A stretch of DNA of 64,000 nt, from positions 51,593 to 115,592 of the forward strand of contig SPDP01000008.1 in the NCBI GenBank assembly GCA_009360345.1, written 5' to 3'. Source of the DNA: Alcaligenaceae bacterium SAGV5. GTDB taxonomy: Bacteria; Pseudomonadota; Gammaproteobacteria; Burkholderiales; Burkholderiaceae_B. Below are positions 25,634 through 34,523 of the stretch, one piece after another. The stretch's first letter is position 1, and every line of letters begins with the position of its first letter. The notes under the pieces are model-generated. The model worked only from the letters and a program-made list of their open reading frames with translations, made no database searches and had not been told where the DNA came from. Made by a program: the position numbers and the translations under genes.

Positions 25634-26311
25634 CTATCTTCGCTGGCGCCGCTGACGGTCCTGGTTCAGGCGCTCGACCAGGTTGTTGGCCAGTATCGTA
25701 TTGCCCGCCTCCCGGCCGACGTCCACGGCGTTCTTGCCCTCGGCGTTGCGGACGTAGCCGTCCGCCCCCTCGTCCAGCAGCAGTTTCACCGTCGAAGTGT
25801 GGTCGTAGCGCATGGCCATCATCAGGGGCGTCATCTTCCCGGGCGACTCGGCGTCGATGTACGCATAGTTTTCAATCAGCAGGCGGACGACGTCATCGTT
25901 GCCCTTGGAGGCGGCATAGTGCAGCGCCGTCCAGCCTTCCTGGTTGACCTCCGCGCCGAGAGCGATCAGCTTTTCCATGCGCGCCGCCTCGCCCCGGATG
26001 GCCAGGTACATGAGCGGAGTCTCGCGCAAGCGGTTCTGTCGATTGACGTCGATGCGCTTGTCGGCAAGCAGGACGTCATAGACGCCCCACGCCTCTTCCT
26101 TGATGGCCTCGAGCAGCGGCGTGTTGCTGGCGCCGTTGGGCATATTGGGATCCATTCCCCGCGCAAGCAGCGATTTGACCGTGGACACGCGGTCGTTGCG
26201 GATGGCGACCCAGAAGTCCTCTTCCGCGCTTGCCTGCGCCGCGGAAAAGGCGGTCAGCCAGCACCACAGCAGCAAGAAACCCCATCCCCGGCGAGCCCAC
26301 GAGCCATACAT
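25634..26311 (-). CDS. exported ankyrin-repeat protein
   Basis: 225 aa with a signal peptide (WGFLLLWCWLTAFSAAQASA) and then four to five ankyrin repeats; clear examples are NTPLLEAIKEEAWGVYDVLL, GWTALHYAASKGNDDVVRLL and MTPLMMAMRYDHTSTVKLLL. Ankyrin stacks bind proteins; bacterial periplasmic members are common in betaproteobacteria and often of unknown partner. I chose ATG 26311 because it starts the signal peptide and has AGGGA about 8 nt upstream; ATG 26344 has no ribosome site. Convergent with fbpC with a 15-nt gap. Confidence 0.85.
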   Translation of the reverse strand: MYGSWARRGWGFLLLWCWLTAFSAAQASAEEDFWVAIRNDRVSTVKSLLARGMDPNMPNGASNTPLLEAIKEEAWGVYDVLLADKRIDVNRQNRLRETPLMYLAIRGEAARMEKLIALGAEVNQEGWTALHYAASKGNDDVVRLLIENYAYIDAESPGKMTPLMMAMRYDHTSTVKLLLDEGADGYVRNAEGKNAVDVGREAGNTILANNLVERLNQDRQRRQRR

Positions 26312-26406
26312 AACGATTTTCCCTAGAATCGCCTTCCAAACCATTGATTGGAAAGCAATTTTTCTTCGAATCCACGGTTTTTATTAAAGCTATTTCTAAC
26401 TTTAAT

Positions 26407-27177
26407 TTAACGACGTATGTCTTTGAATAATTTGAAAAAATTCTCGGTCGAGGCATCCGCCACCACCTGAAGTGGCAGGCCGCGCAGATCGGCGATCTTT
26501 TCGGCGACATGAACCACCTTGGAGGGGTCGTTCAGCTTGCCCCGGTGCGGAACAGGCGCCAGATACGGCGAATCGGTCTCGATCAGGATCCGTTCGAGCG
26601 GAATGCTGCGCGCCACCTCCTGCAGCTCCCGTGCATTCTTGAAAGTGACGATGCCTGAAAACGAGATGTGGAAATTCATCGCGATGGCGGCGTCGGCCAC
26701 CGCCTGGGACTCGGTGAAGCAATGCATCACGCCGCCCACGTCTGCGGCCCCCTCTTCCTCCATGATGCGCAGCGTGTCTTGCGCCGCCGAGCGGGTATGG
26801 ATGATCAAGGGTTTGCCTGTCCGCCGCGCCGCCCGAATGTGGTTGCGGAAGCGATCCCGCTGCCACGCCAGGTCGCCGGTCAGGCGGTAGTAGTCCAGCC
26901 CGGTTTCGCCGATGGCGACGACCTTGGGGGTTGCCGCCAGCTCGACCAGTTGCTCGACCGTGGGGTCGGGCGTGTCTTCGTAATCGGGGTGCACGCCCAC
27001 CGACGCCCAGAGGTTGTCGTGGTCCCGCACCAGTTCCATCAACCGGGGCCAGTCGGGCAGGTTGACGCTGACGCACAACGCCTGGGCGACATGGTTGCCA
27101 CGCATGCGCTCGAGAATTTCGGGCAGTTGCGCGGCCAGTTCGGGGAAATCCAGATGGCAATGCGAATCGACGAACAT
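26407..27177 (-). CDS. tatD: TatD-family metal-dependent deoxyribonuclease
   Basis: 256 aa, TIM-barrel hydrolase. Metal ligands are visible in MFVDSHCHLDF (N-terminal HxH), IGETGLDYY (Glu), LIIHTR (His), MHCFT (His) and ILIETDSPYLAP (Asp). The start is ATG 27177 immediately before the HxH motif, the usual family N-terminus. It is the last gene of a minus-strand run mltG-tmk-holB-tatD, an order common in proteobacteria. Confidence 0.93.
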   Translation of the reverse strand: MFVDSHCHLDFPELAAQLPEILERMRGNHVAQALCVSVNLPDWPRLMELVRDHDNLWASVGVHPDYEDTPDPTVEQLVELAATPKVVAIGETGLDYYRLTGDLAWQRDRFRNHIRAARRTGKPLIIHTRSAAQDTLRIMEEEGAADVGGVMHCFTESQAVADAAIAMNFHISFSGIVTFKNARELQEVARSIPLERILIETDSPYLAPVPHRGKLNDPSKVVHVAEKIADLRGLPLQVVADASTENFFKLFKDIRR

Positions 27178-27229
27178 GGGAAAAGAAACCGGTAAGACTG
27201 CGGAACCCATAGTACCAGCGGCCAGGCCC

Positions 27230-28324
27230 TCAGGCCTGGACCGCGGCCCGTGCGGGACGGCGGCCCAGGCAGGCCGCGCTGGCCTGGGCCAGCACATCCT
27301 GGGCGAACAAACGGGCATTCAGCGGATGATCGGCGATCCTGCGCTGGCGGCTGAGCCAGCGCGACAGTTCGGCCACGCGGGCACGCTCGGCGCGCTCCCC
27401 TATCTTCGCGCTGTGGGGCGCCAGCTCGGGAAAATAACGCGCCCCCATGCCCGCCTGGGCCAGCGCCACGTCGGTGGTCAGGCGTTGCAGCGCGTCTATC
27501 CATTCGGCGGCCGGGACCTTGTCCAGCGCGTCGACGATTTGCCCCAGGTCAGGAGGCCTGCCTTGCGCAAGCGCGGCCACGAAGGCATCCAGCCAAGGCG
27601 CCCGGGGCGGAATCCCGGCCTCGGCGCGGCGCCAGGCCGCCACCGGAGCGCCGCCCGCGGCCGCCAGTTGCGCGGCAGCGTCCTGGACTCCTTGCGCTTC
27701 CAGCCAGGCCAGCGCGGGCCCGGGAGCGGGTGCCCCCAGAGGCAGCCGGCGGCAGCGCGACACCAGGGTCGGCAGCAATCGATCCGGCGCGTCCGACACC
27801 AGCAGGAATACCGTGTGGGGCGGTGGTTCCTCGAGGATCTTCAGCAGGCCGTTGGCCGAAATGGTGTTGAGCGATTCGGCCGGATACAGTACGACCACCC
27901 GCAGCCCGCCACGGTGCGTGCCCGTATTGGCCCAGGACTCGATGGCGCGGATCTGTTCGATGCGGATCTCGCGTGACGGCGCGCGCTTTCCGGCCTTCTT
28001 GCCGTCGGCGTCGGCGGTTTCTTCCTCGGCGCCGTCCTCTTCGGCCTGGCCTTCGGCCAGCGCTACCGCCTCGGGACGGACACGGCGGAAATCGGGGTGA
28101 TTGCCCGAGGCATACCAGGTGCAGGCCGGGCAATGTCCACAGGCCCCGGAGCCCTGCGGCGATTCGCACAGCAGACTGGCCGCCGCCGCCCGCGCGAACT
28201 CGACCTTGCCTATGCCCGCCAACCCATGGATCAGCCAGGCATGGGCGAAACGCCGCCGCTGCTCCTCGCCCAGCCAGGCGCGGGCCGCTTCTTGATGCCA
28301 GGGGTAGAACCGGGGCAGACTCAT
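27230..28324 (-). CDS. holB: DNA polymerase III delta-prime subunit
   Basis: 364 aa clamp-loader subunit. It has the degenerate P-loop GLAGIGK (residues 34-40), the four-Cys zinc module (C53, C62, C65, C68), the SRC motif (LVSRCRRLPL) and the sensor region LLKILEEPPPHTVFLL. An acidic/basic low-complexity insert lies at about residues 91-115 (EEDGAEEETADADGKK). The ATG overlaps the tmk stop (ATGA). Confidence 0.95.
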   Translation of the reverse strand: MSLPRFYPWHQEAARAWLGEEQRRRFAHAWLIHGLAGIGKVEFARAAAASLLCESPQGSGACGHCPACTWYASGNHPDFRRVRPEAVALAEGQAEEDGAEEETADADGKKAGKRAPSREIRIEQIRAIESWANTGTHRGGLRVVVLYPAESLNTISANGLLKILEEPPPHTVFLLVSDAPDRLLPTLVSRCRRLPLGAPAPGPALAWLEAQGVQDAAAQLAAAGGAPVAAWRRAEAGIPPRAPWLDAFVAALAQGRPPDLGQIVDALDKVPAAEWIDALQRLTTDVALAQAGMGARYFPELAPHSAKIGERAERARVAELSRWLSRQRRIADHPLNARLFAQDVLAQASAACLGRRPARAAVQA

Positions 28325-28977
28325 GAGCCGCCCGCCTCGGCGATGCAGGCTTGCAACTGGGCGGCCAGCTCGGCCCGGACCGTCTCGATCGGACGGGTGG
28401 AGTCGATGATGCGAAAACGCGCAGGATCCGCTTGCGCCCGCATGTGGTAGGCCGCCCGGGTGCGCTCGAAGAAAGCATCATCCTCGCGCTCGAAGCGGTC
28501 CAGGGTCCGGCCCCGGCCCAGTCGCTCGCGGGACACTTCCAGCGGCACATCGAACAACCAGGTCAGGTCGGGTTGCAGATCGCCGTGCACCCATTGCTCC
28601 AGCACCGCGATGCGCTCGGCCGCCAGGCCCCGGCCGCCGCCCTGATAGGCATAGGTGGCATCGGTGAAGCGGTCGCAGACCACCCAGTGGCCCCGGGCAA
28701 GCGCCGGTTCGATCACGGTGCGCACATGCTCGCAGCGTCCGGCGAACATCAGCAGGGTCTCGGTATCGAGCCGCATGGTCTCGTTCAGCAGCAGCTCGCG
28801 CAGCTTCTCGGCCAGCGGCGTGCCGCCGGGCTCCCGGGTCTGCACCACCTCCAGCCCCGCCTCGCGCAGCCGGGCGACGAACCATTCCAGGTGGGTGCTC
28901 TTGCCCGCGCCGTCCACGCCCTCGAGCGTGATGAAACGGCCGCGGCGGGCAGGCGCGGTATGCGTGCCGGCGCTCAT
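28321..28977 (-). CDS. tmk: thymidylate kinase
   Basis: 218 aa; phosphorylates dTMP to dTDP. P-loop GVDGAGKS (residues 20-27), the DRF motif (VVCDRFTDATYAYQGGGRGL) and the LID region (RERLGRGRTLDRFERED) are all present. The start ATG at 28977 overlaps the mltG stop as ATGA. Confidence 0.96.
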   Translation of the reverse strand: MSAGTHTAPARRGRFITLEGVDGAGKSTHLEWFVARLREAGLEVVQTREPGGTPLAEKLRELLLNETMRLDTETLLMFAGRCEHVRTVIEPALARGHWVVCDRFTDATYAYQGGGRGLAAERIAVLEQWVHGDLQPDLTWLFDVPLEVSRERLGRGRTLDRFEREDDAFFERTRAAYHMRAQADPARFRIIDSTRPIETVRAELAAQLQACIAEAGGS

Positions 28978-30038
28978 GGCTGCACCGCTTCGGTCTGGAA
29001 GGACGGTGGCGGCTGCAGCCCCTGCCCCCTGAGCTGGTAGCGCGCGACGTAGCGATTGTGGCCGTCCAGGGTTTCGGAGAACGCGCTGGTGCCGTCCCCA
29101 CGGGCGACGAAATACAGGTATTTGTGTTTCTCGGGTTGTACCGCCGCCAGCAGCGAAGCCCGGCCGGGATTCGAGATGGGGGTGGGCGGCAGCCCGCGGC
29201 GCGTGTAGGTGTTCCATGGCGTGTCGGCACGCAGGTCGCGGCGGCGCAGGTTGCCGTCGAAGACCTCGCCCAGGCCGTAGATGACCGTGGGATCGGTCTG
29301 CAACGGCATGCCGACCTTCAGCCGGTTCACGAATACACCGGCGATGCGCCGGCGATCGGCTTCCATGCCGGTCTCCTTCTCGATGATGGAGGCCAGGATC
29401 AGGACTTCGTAGGGCGAGCCCAGGGGCAGGCCCGGGTCGCGCCGCTCCCAGATCTCGGCCAGCTCGCGCTGCTGCGCGCGGTAGGCGCGGCGCAGGATGT
29501 CGATGTCGCTGGAACCCACGGCGAACAGATAGGTATCGGGGAAGAACAGGCCCTCGGGATGGCTGGTCGACGCGCCGATCCTGGCGGTGACGGTGGCATC
29601 GTCGAGGCCGTCGAGGGTCTGGCGGACATCCGGGTGGCGGCGCAGCGCCGCGCGTATCTGGCGGAAGTTCCAGCCCTCGATGAAGCGGATTTCCCGCTGC
29701 GTGACGTCGCCGCGGGCGAGCCGGTTCAGCAGCGTCCACAGCGAATCGCCGCGCGCCACCTCGTAGCCGCCGGCCTTGATGCGGCGTTCGGTGCCGGTCA
29801 CGCGCGCATAGGCGATCAGGACCTCGGGCGGCACGGCGATGCCGGCATCGTGCACCTGCCGGGCGATGCCCCGCATGCTCGTGCCTTCATCGATGACGAA
29901 GTCCACCTTGTCGGCGGGCAGGGAAAGCGGCATGCGCAGCCACGCGATGCCGGCGCCGGCGATCGCCAGCGACAACAGCAGCAGCGCGCCGAACGAGATG
30001 GCCAGCGCGCGTTTCAGGGAAAGATGTCGTTTGGGCAT
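28974..30038 (-). CDS. mltG: endolytic murein transglycosylase MltG
   Basis: 354 aa, inner-membrane anchored (TM at about residues 11-33), followed by the YceG domain. The catalytic Glu lies in ASIIEKETG (E220), with GLFFPDTYLF and YGLG...NTYTRRGLPPTPISNPG as further family motifs. It cleaves nascent glycan strands and sets their length. Start ATG 30038; diverges from ygfZ. Confidence 0.95.
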   Translation of the reverse strand: MPKRHLSLKRALAISFGALLLLSLAIAGAGIAWLRMPLSLPADKVDFVIDEGTSMRGIARQVHDAGIAVPPEVLIAYARVTGTERRIKAGGYEVARGDSLWTLLNRLARGDVTQREIRFIEGWNFRQIRAALRRHPDVRQTLDGLDDATVTARIGASTSHPEGLFFPDTYLFAVGSSDIDILRRAYRAQQRELAEIWERRDPGLPLGSPYEVLILASIIEKETGMEADRRRIAGVFVNRLKVGMPLQTDPTVIYGLGEVFDGNLRRRDLRADTPWNTYTRRGLPPTPISNPGRASLLAAVQPEKHKYLYFVARGDGTSAFSETLDGHNRYVARYQLRGQGLQPPPSFQTEAVQP

Positions 30039-30081
30039 GGGCGCCTATAATACTTCGATCGACCTCATCGACCGTTTCAAG

Positions 30082-31110
30082 ATGTCCGTCCAAGAGATTT
30101 TATCCGCGAGCACGCGCTCGGATACCGCCATCGCGCACATCGCGCCGCTGGATCATTTGACCGTGCTCGAGGCCCGGGGTGCCGACGCGATCGAATTCCT
30201 CCAGGGGCAATTGACCCAAGACGTCAAGAAACTCGGCGATGCGGACGCCAGGCTCGCCGGCTATTGCACGGCCAAGGGCCGGCTGCTCGCCAGTGCCGTC
30301 ATCTGGCGCGCCCGGCCCGATCCCGCCGACCCGGTCCCGCGCGTGCTGTTCCTGGTGGATCGCGGCATCGCCCAGGCGCTGCAAAAGCGCCTGTCCATGT
30401 TCGTGCTGCGCGCCAAGGTCAAGATCACCACCACGCCGCTGCGGGTGGCCGGCGTCTGGCGTGGCGCCGACGCCGCGGTCCTGCCGGCGGCCGCCGGTGG
30501 CCTGCTCCCCGCCGCGCCCTGGTCACGGGCCGACCTGGGCGACGCTACCTGGATCGCCGCCCCCTCCGCCCTGGACGCATCGCCGCGCTGGTGGTGGATC
30601 GGGACGGACGATGCGCTGCAACAGCTGGGCGCGGCGCTCGGCACATCCGAGCAGGCCGGCCTGGCCCAGGCCTGGCAAGCCGCCGACATCGCCGCGGGCC
30701 TGCCCTGGATCACGATACCCACGCAGGACCTGTTCGTGCCGCAGATGGTGAACCTCGAACTGATAGGCGGGGTCAGCTTTACCAAGGGCTGCTATCCCGG
30801 CCAGGAAATCGTCGCGCGCAGCCACTACCTCGGCAAGCTCAAGCGCCGCATGTTCGCGGGCCACGTCGACGGCGGGCCGGCCGATCCGGAGTCGCTGGCC
30901 GGCGCCGATGTCTTCCAGGAAGGCGACGAACAGCCTTGCGGCCGCATCGTAAACGCCGCGCAGGACGACAGCCGGGTCGCGATCCTGTACGAAAGCTCGC
31001 TGGCCGCCGCTCAAGGCGCGGCCCCCCTGCACGCCGGCTCGCCCACCGGTCCGACCATCCAGCCTCGGGCACTGCCCTACGCCCTGTCCGACGACACCTC
31101 GTCGGCTTGA
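30082..31110 (+). CDS. ygfZ: folate-binding Fe-S cluster assembly/repair protein YgfZ
   Basis: 342 aa, aminomethyltransferase-like fold. The family signature KGCYPGQEIVARS begins at K235 with the conserved Cys at 237, and the N-terminal part has LTVLEARGADAIEFLQGQLTQD typical of YgfZ. It uses tetrahydrofolate in maintenance of some Fe-S enzymes. Start ATG 30082; a TATAAT at 30046-30051 in the 43-nt gap to mltG is a likely -10 element, without a clear -35. Confidence 0.93.
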   Translation: MSVQEILSASTRSDTAIAHIAPLDHLTVLEARGADAIEFLQGQLTQDVKKLGDADARLAGYCTAKGRLLASAVIWRARPDPADPVPRVLFLVDRGIAQALQKRLSMFVLRAKVKITTTPLRVAGVWRGADAAVLPAAAGGLLPAAPWSRADLGDATWIAAPSALDASPRWWWIGTDDALQQLGAALGTSEQAGLAQAWQAADIAAGLPWITIPTQDLFVPQMVNLELIGGVSFTKGCYPGQEIVARSHYLGKLKRRMFAGHVDGGPADPESLAGADVFQEGDEQPCGRIVNAAQDDSRVAILYESSLAAAQGAAPLHAGSPTGPTIQPRALPYALSDDTSSA

Positions 31111-31130
31111 GCCCGGCACCGGAATCCGCC

Positions 31131-31439
31131 ATGCATAATCTCTACGTATATTACAAACTGCCGGTGGCCCAGCGCGCCGCGGCGCTGGCGCCCGCCCGCC
31201 AGGTACTCGAGGCCGGACGAGCCTGGAGCGCGCGCGTCGCCCTGCTGGCCCGGCCCACGCCTGACAACGGCATGGCGACGTGGATGGAAGTCTACGAGGA
31301 CGTGTCGGACATCCCCGGGCTCGAAGCCGCCCTGGCCGAGGCCGTGCAGGCCAGTGGCCTGGCGCCTCTCCTTCCCGCGCCCCGCCGCAGCGAAGTCTTC
31401 GTCGATATTCCTGCCGATCCCCCGGGCTGGGAAAGCTGA
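31131..31439 (+). CDS. DUF4936-type small protein
   Basis: 102 aa with the pattern MHNLYVYYKLP...LARPTPDNGMATWMEVYEDV...RSEVFVDIP, which I recognise as the DUF4936 family of betaproteobacteria, often next to ygfZ. No catalytic motif; the fold is probably a small alpha-beta barrel of the antibiotic-monooxygenase type. 20 nt downstream of ygfZ and 4 nt upstream of the next gene, so part of one operon. Function unknown. Confidence 0.75.
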   Translation: MHNLYVYYKLPVAQRAAALAPARQVLEAGRAWSARVALLARPTPDNGMATWMEVYEDVSDIPGLEAALAEAVQASGLAPLLPAPRRSEVFVDIPADPPGWES

Positions 31440-31443
31440 CACC

Positions 31444-32259
31444 ATGTGCCTGATGGCCTTTGCCTGGGATCCGCGCGGTCCGACCCCTCTCCTGATGGTG
31501 GCCAACCGCGACGAGTTCTACGCCCGGCCCACGGCGGCCGCCGATTGGTGGCAGGATCATCCCGACATCTGGGCCGGGCGCGATCTGGCCGCGGGCGGGA
31601 CCTGGATGGGCATCACGCGGCAAGGACGCTTCGCCGCGATCACGAATTATCGCGAAGCGGGCCGGAACGACCCCGCCGCGCCGTCCCGCGGCGGGCTGGT
31701 GTCCGGCTTCCTCGCCGGCACCTCCACGCCGGCCGGCTACCTGCGCGACCTGGCCCGCCGCGCCGGACCCTTCAACGGATTCAACCTGGTGGTGGGCGAG
31801 CTGTTCGGGCGGACCCCGTCGCTCTGGTACCTGTCTCATCGCCGCGGGCATTCCGCGACCTCGCCAGAGGCCCTGACTCCAGGCGTCTACGGATTGTCGA
31901 ACGCGGTGCTGGACACGCCCTGGCCCAAGGTCGTGCGCACGACCGCCGCGCTGGCCACGCTCAAGGCCACCGAGGCCCGCACGCCCGCGTATCTGCAGAT
32001 GCTGAGCGACACGGCGATCGCGGAAGATGCGCAACTGCCCAGCACCGGGATCAGCCTGGAGCGCGAGCGGGCGCTGTCGGCGGCCTTCATCATCACGCCC
32101 GACTACGGCACGCGGGCCCAGACGGTGATCCAGGCCACGCGCGACGGCCACATCGAGGCGGCAGAACGCAGCTTCGACAACGCCGAACAGGCCCGGCTGC
32201 TGATTTCCGGCTCCTTGCGTCAAGCCTCTTTCGAGGTCTCGAATACCGAACGCAGGTAG
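31444..32259 (+). CDS. NRDE/TANGO2-family protein
   Basis: 271 aa. It begins MCLMAF with Cys2, the position of the N-terminal nucleophile in Ntn-type relatives, and has the name-giving motif ANRDEFYARPT, then WAGRDLAAGGTWMG and GVYGLSN. Members are linked to haem handling or vesicle transport in eukaryotes; the bacterial role is uncertain. Last gene of the ygfZ operon; its 3' end overlaps the convergent hydrolase gene by 40 nt. Confidence 0.88.
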   Translation: MCLMAFAWDPRGPTPLLMVANRDEFYARPTAAADWWQDHPDIWAGRDLAAGGTWMGITRQGRFAAITNYREAGRNDPAAPSRGGLVSGFLAGTSTPAGYLRDLARRAGPFNGFNLVVGELFGRTPSLWYLSHRRGHSATSPEALTPGVYGLSNAVLDTPWPKVVRTTAALATLKATEARTPAYLQMLSDTAIAEDAQLPSTGISLERERALSAAFIITPDYGTRAQTVIQATRDGHIEAAERSFDNAEQARLLISGSLRQASFEVSNTERR

Positions 32260-33191
32260 TCCACCGAGTCGCGGTGCGCCTGCCTGGCCACCCGCAAGGC
32301 CCCGCCCATGTTGTAGAAACTGTGGATGGCGCCTTCGTAGACCTTGAGCCGGACCGGTACGCCGGCGGCCTCCAGCCGACGCCCATAGGCCAGTCCTTCG
32401 TCCACCAGCGGATCGCACTCCGCCAGTTGCAGGAACGCGGGCGCCAGCCCGACGAACTCGGGGGCATCCAACACCGCGAAACGCCAGTCCAGGCGGTCGG
32501 CATCGTCGCGCAGGTACAGGTTGAAGAACCACTGTATGGTGCGTTCGTCCAGCAGATAGCCTTCGGCGTAGGCCCGGTGCGAGGCCGTATCCTGCCACGC
32601 GCTCGTGCCCGGGTACAACAGCACCTGCGCCGCCAGCGGCAGGCCGTCGTCCAGCGCGCGTAGCGCGGCCTGGGCCGTGAGCGTGCCGCCCGCGCTGTCC
32701 CCCATCCCGGCCACCCGCGCCGGATCGATACCCAACATGGCCGATCGATCGAAAGCCCACCGCCAGGCGGCGTAGACATCCTCGGCCGCGGTGGGAAAGC
32801 GGTGCTCGGGCGCCAGCCGGTAGTCCAGCGACAGCACCTTGCAGCGGATACCGTTGGCCAGCATGCGGCAGACCGCCTCGTAGTCCCGCACGCTGCCCAC
32901 GGTGAAGCCGCCGCCATGGGAGAAGATCACCAGCGGCGCGGGATCCGGGGCCAGCATGCCCGTGTACAGACGCGCACCTATCGTCGCCCCGCCGCCCACC
33001 GGGATCTCCAGGTCGCGCAGCTCGGCCACCTCGGCCGCGGCGATTTCCAGCACCTTGCTGGCTTTTGCGTGGATGACGCGCGCCTGCTGCGGCGTGTATT
33101 GCCAATAAGGCGGTCGATTGGCCCGCTGCACCCGCGACACAAGGTCGGCCACCTGCGGATCCAGGGGCCGGGGGTGCCGCGGCTCAGCCAT
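32220..33191 (-). CDS. alpha/beta-hydrolase, hormone-sensitive-lipase family esterase
   Basis: 323 aa. Oxyanion-hole HGGG at residues 92-95, nucleophile S166 in GDSAG, acid D260 in ECDPLVDEG and base H290 in EGAIHSFYNMGG: a complete catalytic set of the family IV (HSL) esterases. Cytoplasmic, no signal. The substrate cannot be read from the sequence. The start at 33191 overlaps the end of the thioesterase gene by 8 nt. Confidence 0.92.
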   Translation of the reverse strand: MAEPRHPRPLDPQVADLVSRVQRANRPPYWQYTPQQARVIHAKASKVLEIAAAEVAELRDLEIPVGGGATIGARLYTGMLAPDPAPLVIFSHGGGFTVGSVRDYEAVCRMLANGIRCKVLSLDYRLAPEHRFPTAAEDVYAAWRWAFDRSAMLGIDPARVAGMGDSAGGTLTAQAALRALDDGLPLAAQVLLYPGTSAWQDTASHRAYAEGYLLDERTIQWFFNLYLRDDADRLDWRFAVLDAPEFVGLAPAFLQLAECDPLVDEGLAYGRRLEAAGVPVRLKVYEGAIHSFYNMGGALRVARQAHRDSVDYLRSVFETSKEA

Positions 33192-33612
33192 CGACGCCCT
33201 GGTCGCCACGCTTCCTGATGTACTTGAAGGTGCCGCTGGAGCGGGCCACCAGCCCTCCCTCCTCGTCCCGGACCTCGGCCTCGCAGAAAGCCATGGTGCT
33301 GGAACGGTGGTAGCACTTGCCGTAGGCAACGAGATTGCCCGCTTCGCCCGGCCGCACGAAGCTGGTGGTCATGTCCACCGTCGCGCTGCCGCGCAGCTCC
33401 GGGTGCAGGGAGCGCGCGGCGGTGGCCATGGCCGCGTCGAGCATGGTCATCAGCACGCCGCCGTGGCAAACGTGCCAGCTGTTGCAATGCTCGGGACGGA
33501 CCGCCAGCCGGACCTCGGACTGGCCGCCCTCGGCCTTGACCAGCCGGGCGCCCAGCAAGGCCAGGAATGGAATCGGCACTTCCGTGACGGTGGTCGGGGT
33601 CGTGATCGACAT
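33184..33612 (-). CDS. PaaI-type hotdog thioesterase
   Basis: 142 aa hotdog-fold protein with HVCHGGVLMTMLDAAM (the HGG helix of the PaaI/YbgC group), MTTSFVRPGEAGNLVAYGK and EAEVRDEEGGLVARSSGTF. It likely hydrolyses an acyl-CoA. Located in a short minus-strand run with the esterase and the Dabb protein, which suggests a small catabolic or detoxification unit, without a defined pathway. Confidence 0.9.
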   Translation of the reverse strand: MSITTPTTVTEVPIPFLALLGARLVKAEGGQSEVRLAVRPEHCNSWHVCHGGVLMTMLDAAMATAARSLHPELRGSATVDMTTSFVRPGEAGNLVAYGKCYHRSSTMAFCEAEVRDEEGGLVARSSGTFKYIRKRGDQGVDG

Positions 33613-33620
33613 CCGGCTTC

Positions 33621-33935
33621 CTACCTTGCCGCCGGCAGATCGTAGTCCAGGCAGGCCCTTTCTGCGCGTACGGCGCCCATGAAAGGCTTGATCGCCACAT
33701 GCCGCGGGTGCGCCTGATAGGCGTCCAGCGCCTCGCGGCTGGCGAACAACGAGTTCAGGATGACGTCGTGCGTGGCCTCGTGGCCATCGGCGGCCAGCCC
33801 CACCTCGAACTCCAGGATGCCCGGCACGCAATCGCGGCAGCTTTCAAGCAATTGCCGGACCTTCTGCATATTGGTCCGGCGGTCGGCGCCTTCGGCTTCG
33901 TCCTTGAGCGTCCACATGACGATATGGCGGATCAT
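33621..33935 (-). CDS. Dabb (stress-responsive alpha-beta barrel) protein
   Basis: 104 aa beginning MIRHIVMWTLKDEAEG, with the central FEVGLAADGHEATHDVILNSLFASREALDAYQAHPRH: the Dabb pattern of a dimeric ferredoxin-like barrel. Eight nt upstream of the thioesterase gene. Function unassigned. Confidence 0.88.
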   Translation of the reverse strand: MIRHIVMWTLKDEAEGADRRTNMQKVRQLLESCRDCVPGILEFEVGLAADGHEATHDVILNSLFASREALDAYQAHPRHVAIKPFMGAVRAERACLDYDLPAAR

Positions 33936-33975
33936 GGCGGGGTCTGTCCTCTTGCTAGGGGTCTTGAACGGAAAA

Positions 33976-34386
33976 TCACCTGCGCGCGACGCGCTGGCCC
34001 AGGATGGCGGCCACGATCAGGCCGCCGATCACCGTGACGTGCTCGAGCACGACCATCATTTCATGGAATGCGGTCTCGCCCTCGAATTTCCAGAACGGAT
34101 GCGCGACCGGGATGGTCAGGACGGTAAACACCGCCAACGCGCCGGCGCCCAGCCATGCGGCGCGGTTGAAGATGATCAGCAGCGAGCCGCCCAGCTGGAC
34201 GATGATGGTCAGGATATTGAACAGCCAGGCCGGTTCGAGCCCGAAATGGCTCATCTCGGCCATCCCGCCCTGGAAATCGAACAGCTTGACCAGGCCGCTG
34301 GTCCAGAACATGAACGTCAGGAGAATGCGGCCGAACAGCAGCAGCGCGCGCGATTCAAGCAAGGATTGTATCGGTGCAGGTGTCAT
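33976..34386 (-). CDS. DoxX-family membrane protein
   Basis: 136 aa with four membrane segments (LLFGRILLTFMFWTSGLVKL; LFNILTIIVQLGGSLLIIF; WLGAGALAVFTVLTIPVAHPF; VVLEHVTVIGGLIVAAILG). The first segment and the WKFEG loop are typical of DoxX/YphA-like proteins. Role unknown; members are often stress related. Separated from the flagellar region by 137 nt holding a 16-bp palindrome. Confidence 0.88.
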   Translation of the reverse strand: MTPAPIQSLLESRALLLFGRILLTFMFWTSGLVKLFDFQGGMAEMSHFGLEPAWLFNILTIIVQLGGSLLIIFNRAAWLGAGALAVFTVLTIPVAHPFWKFEGETAFHEMMVVLEHVTVIGGLIVAAILGQRVARR

Positions 34387-34499
34387 GATGGCGATTCCGG
34401 GAAAGAGGGATCATGCCGACGCCCCGGGCGCTCCCCCCCTCCTGTCTCTTGTTCACGCCCCACCCCACCGGTCAAGGACGGTTTAAAAACCCGATCCCA

Positions 34500-34515
34500 G
34501 ACATTCATGAATGTC
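34500..34515. repeat. perfect 16-bp palindrome
   Basis: GACATTCATGAATGTC, its own reverse complement, 114 nt upstream of the doxX-like start and 9 nt past the stop of the response-regulator gene. It could be a repressor operator for the doxX-like gene or a terminator stem. The rest of the 137-nt gap shows nothing else clear. Confidence 0.5.
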
Positions 34516-34523
34516 GATGCAGC

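Noticed and set aside
30523..33105. 860-codon minus-strand frame across ygfZ, the DUF4936 and NRDE genes and the esterase
   Set aside because: Spans several genes with clear family motifs in other frames; low-complexity shadow composition.
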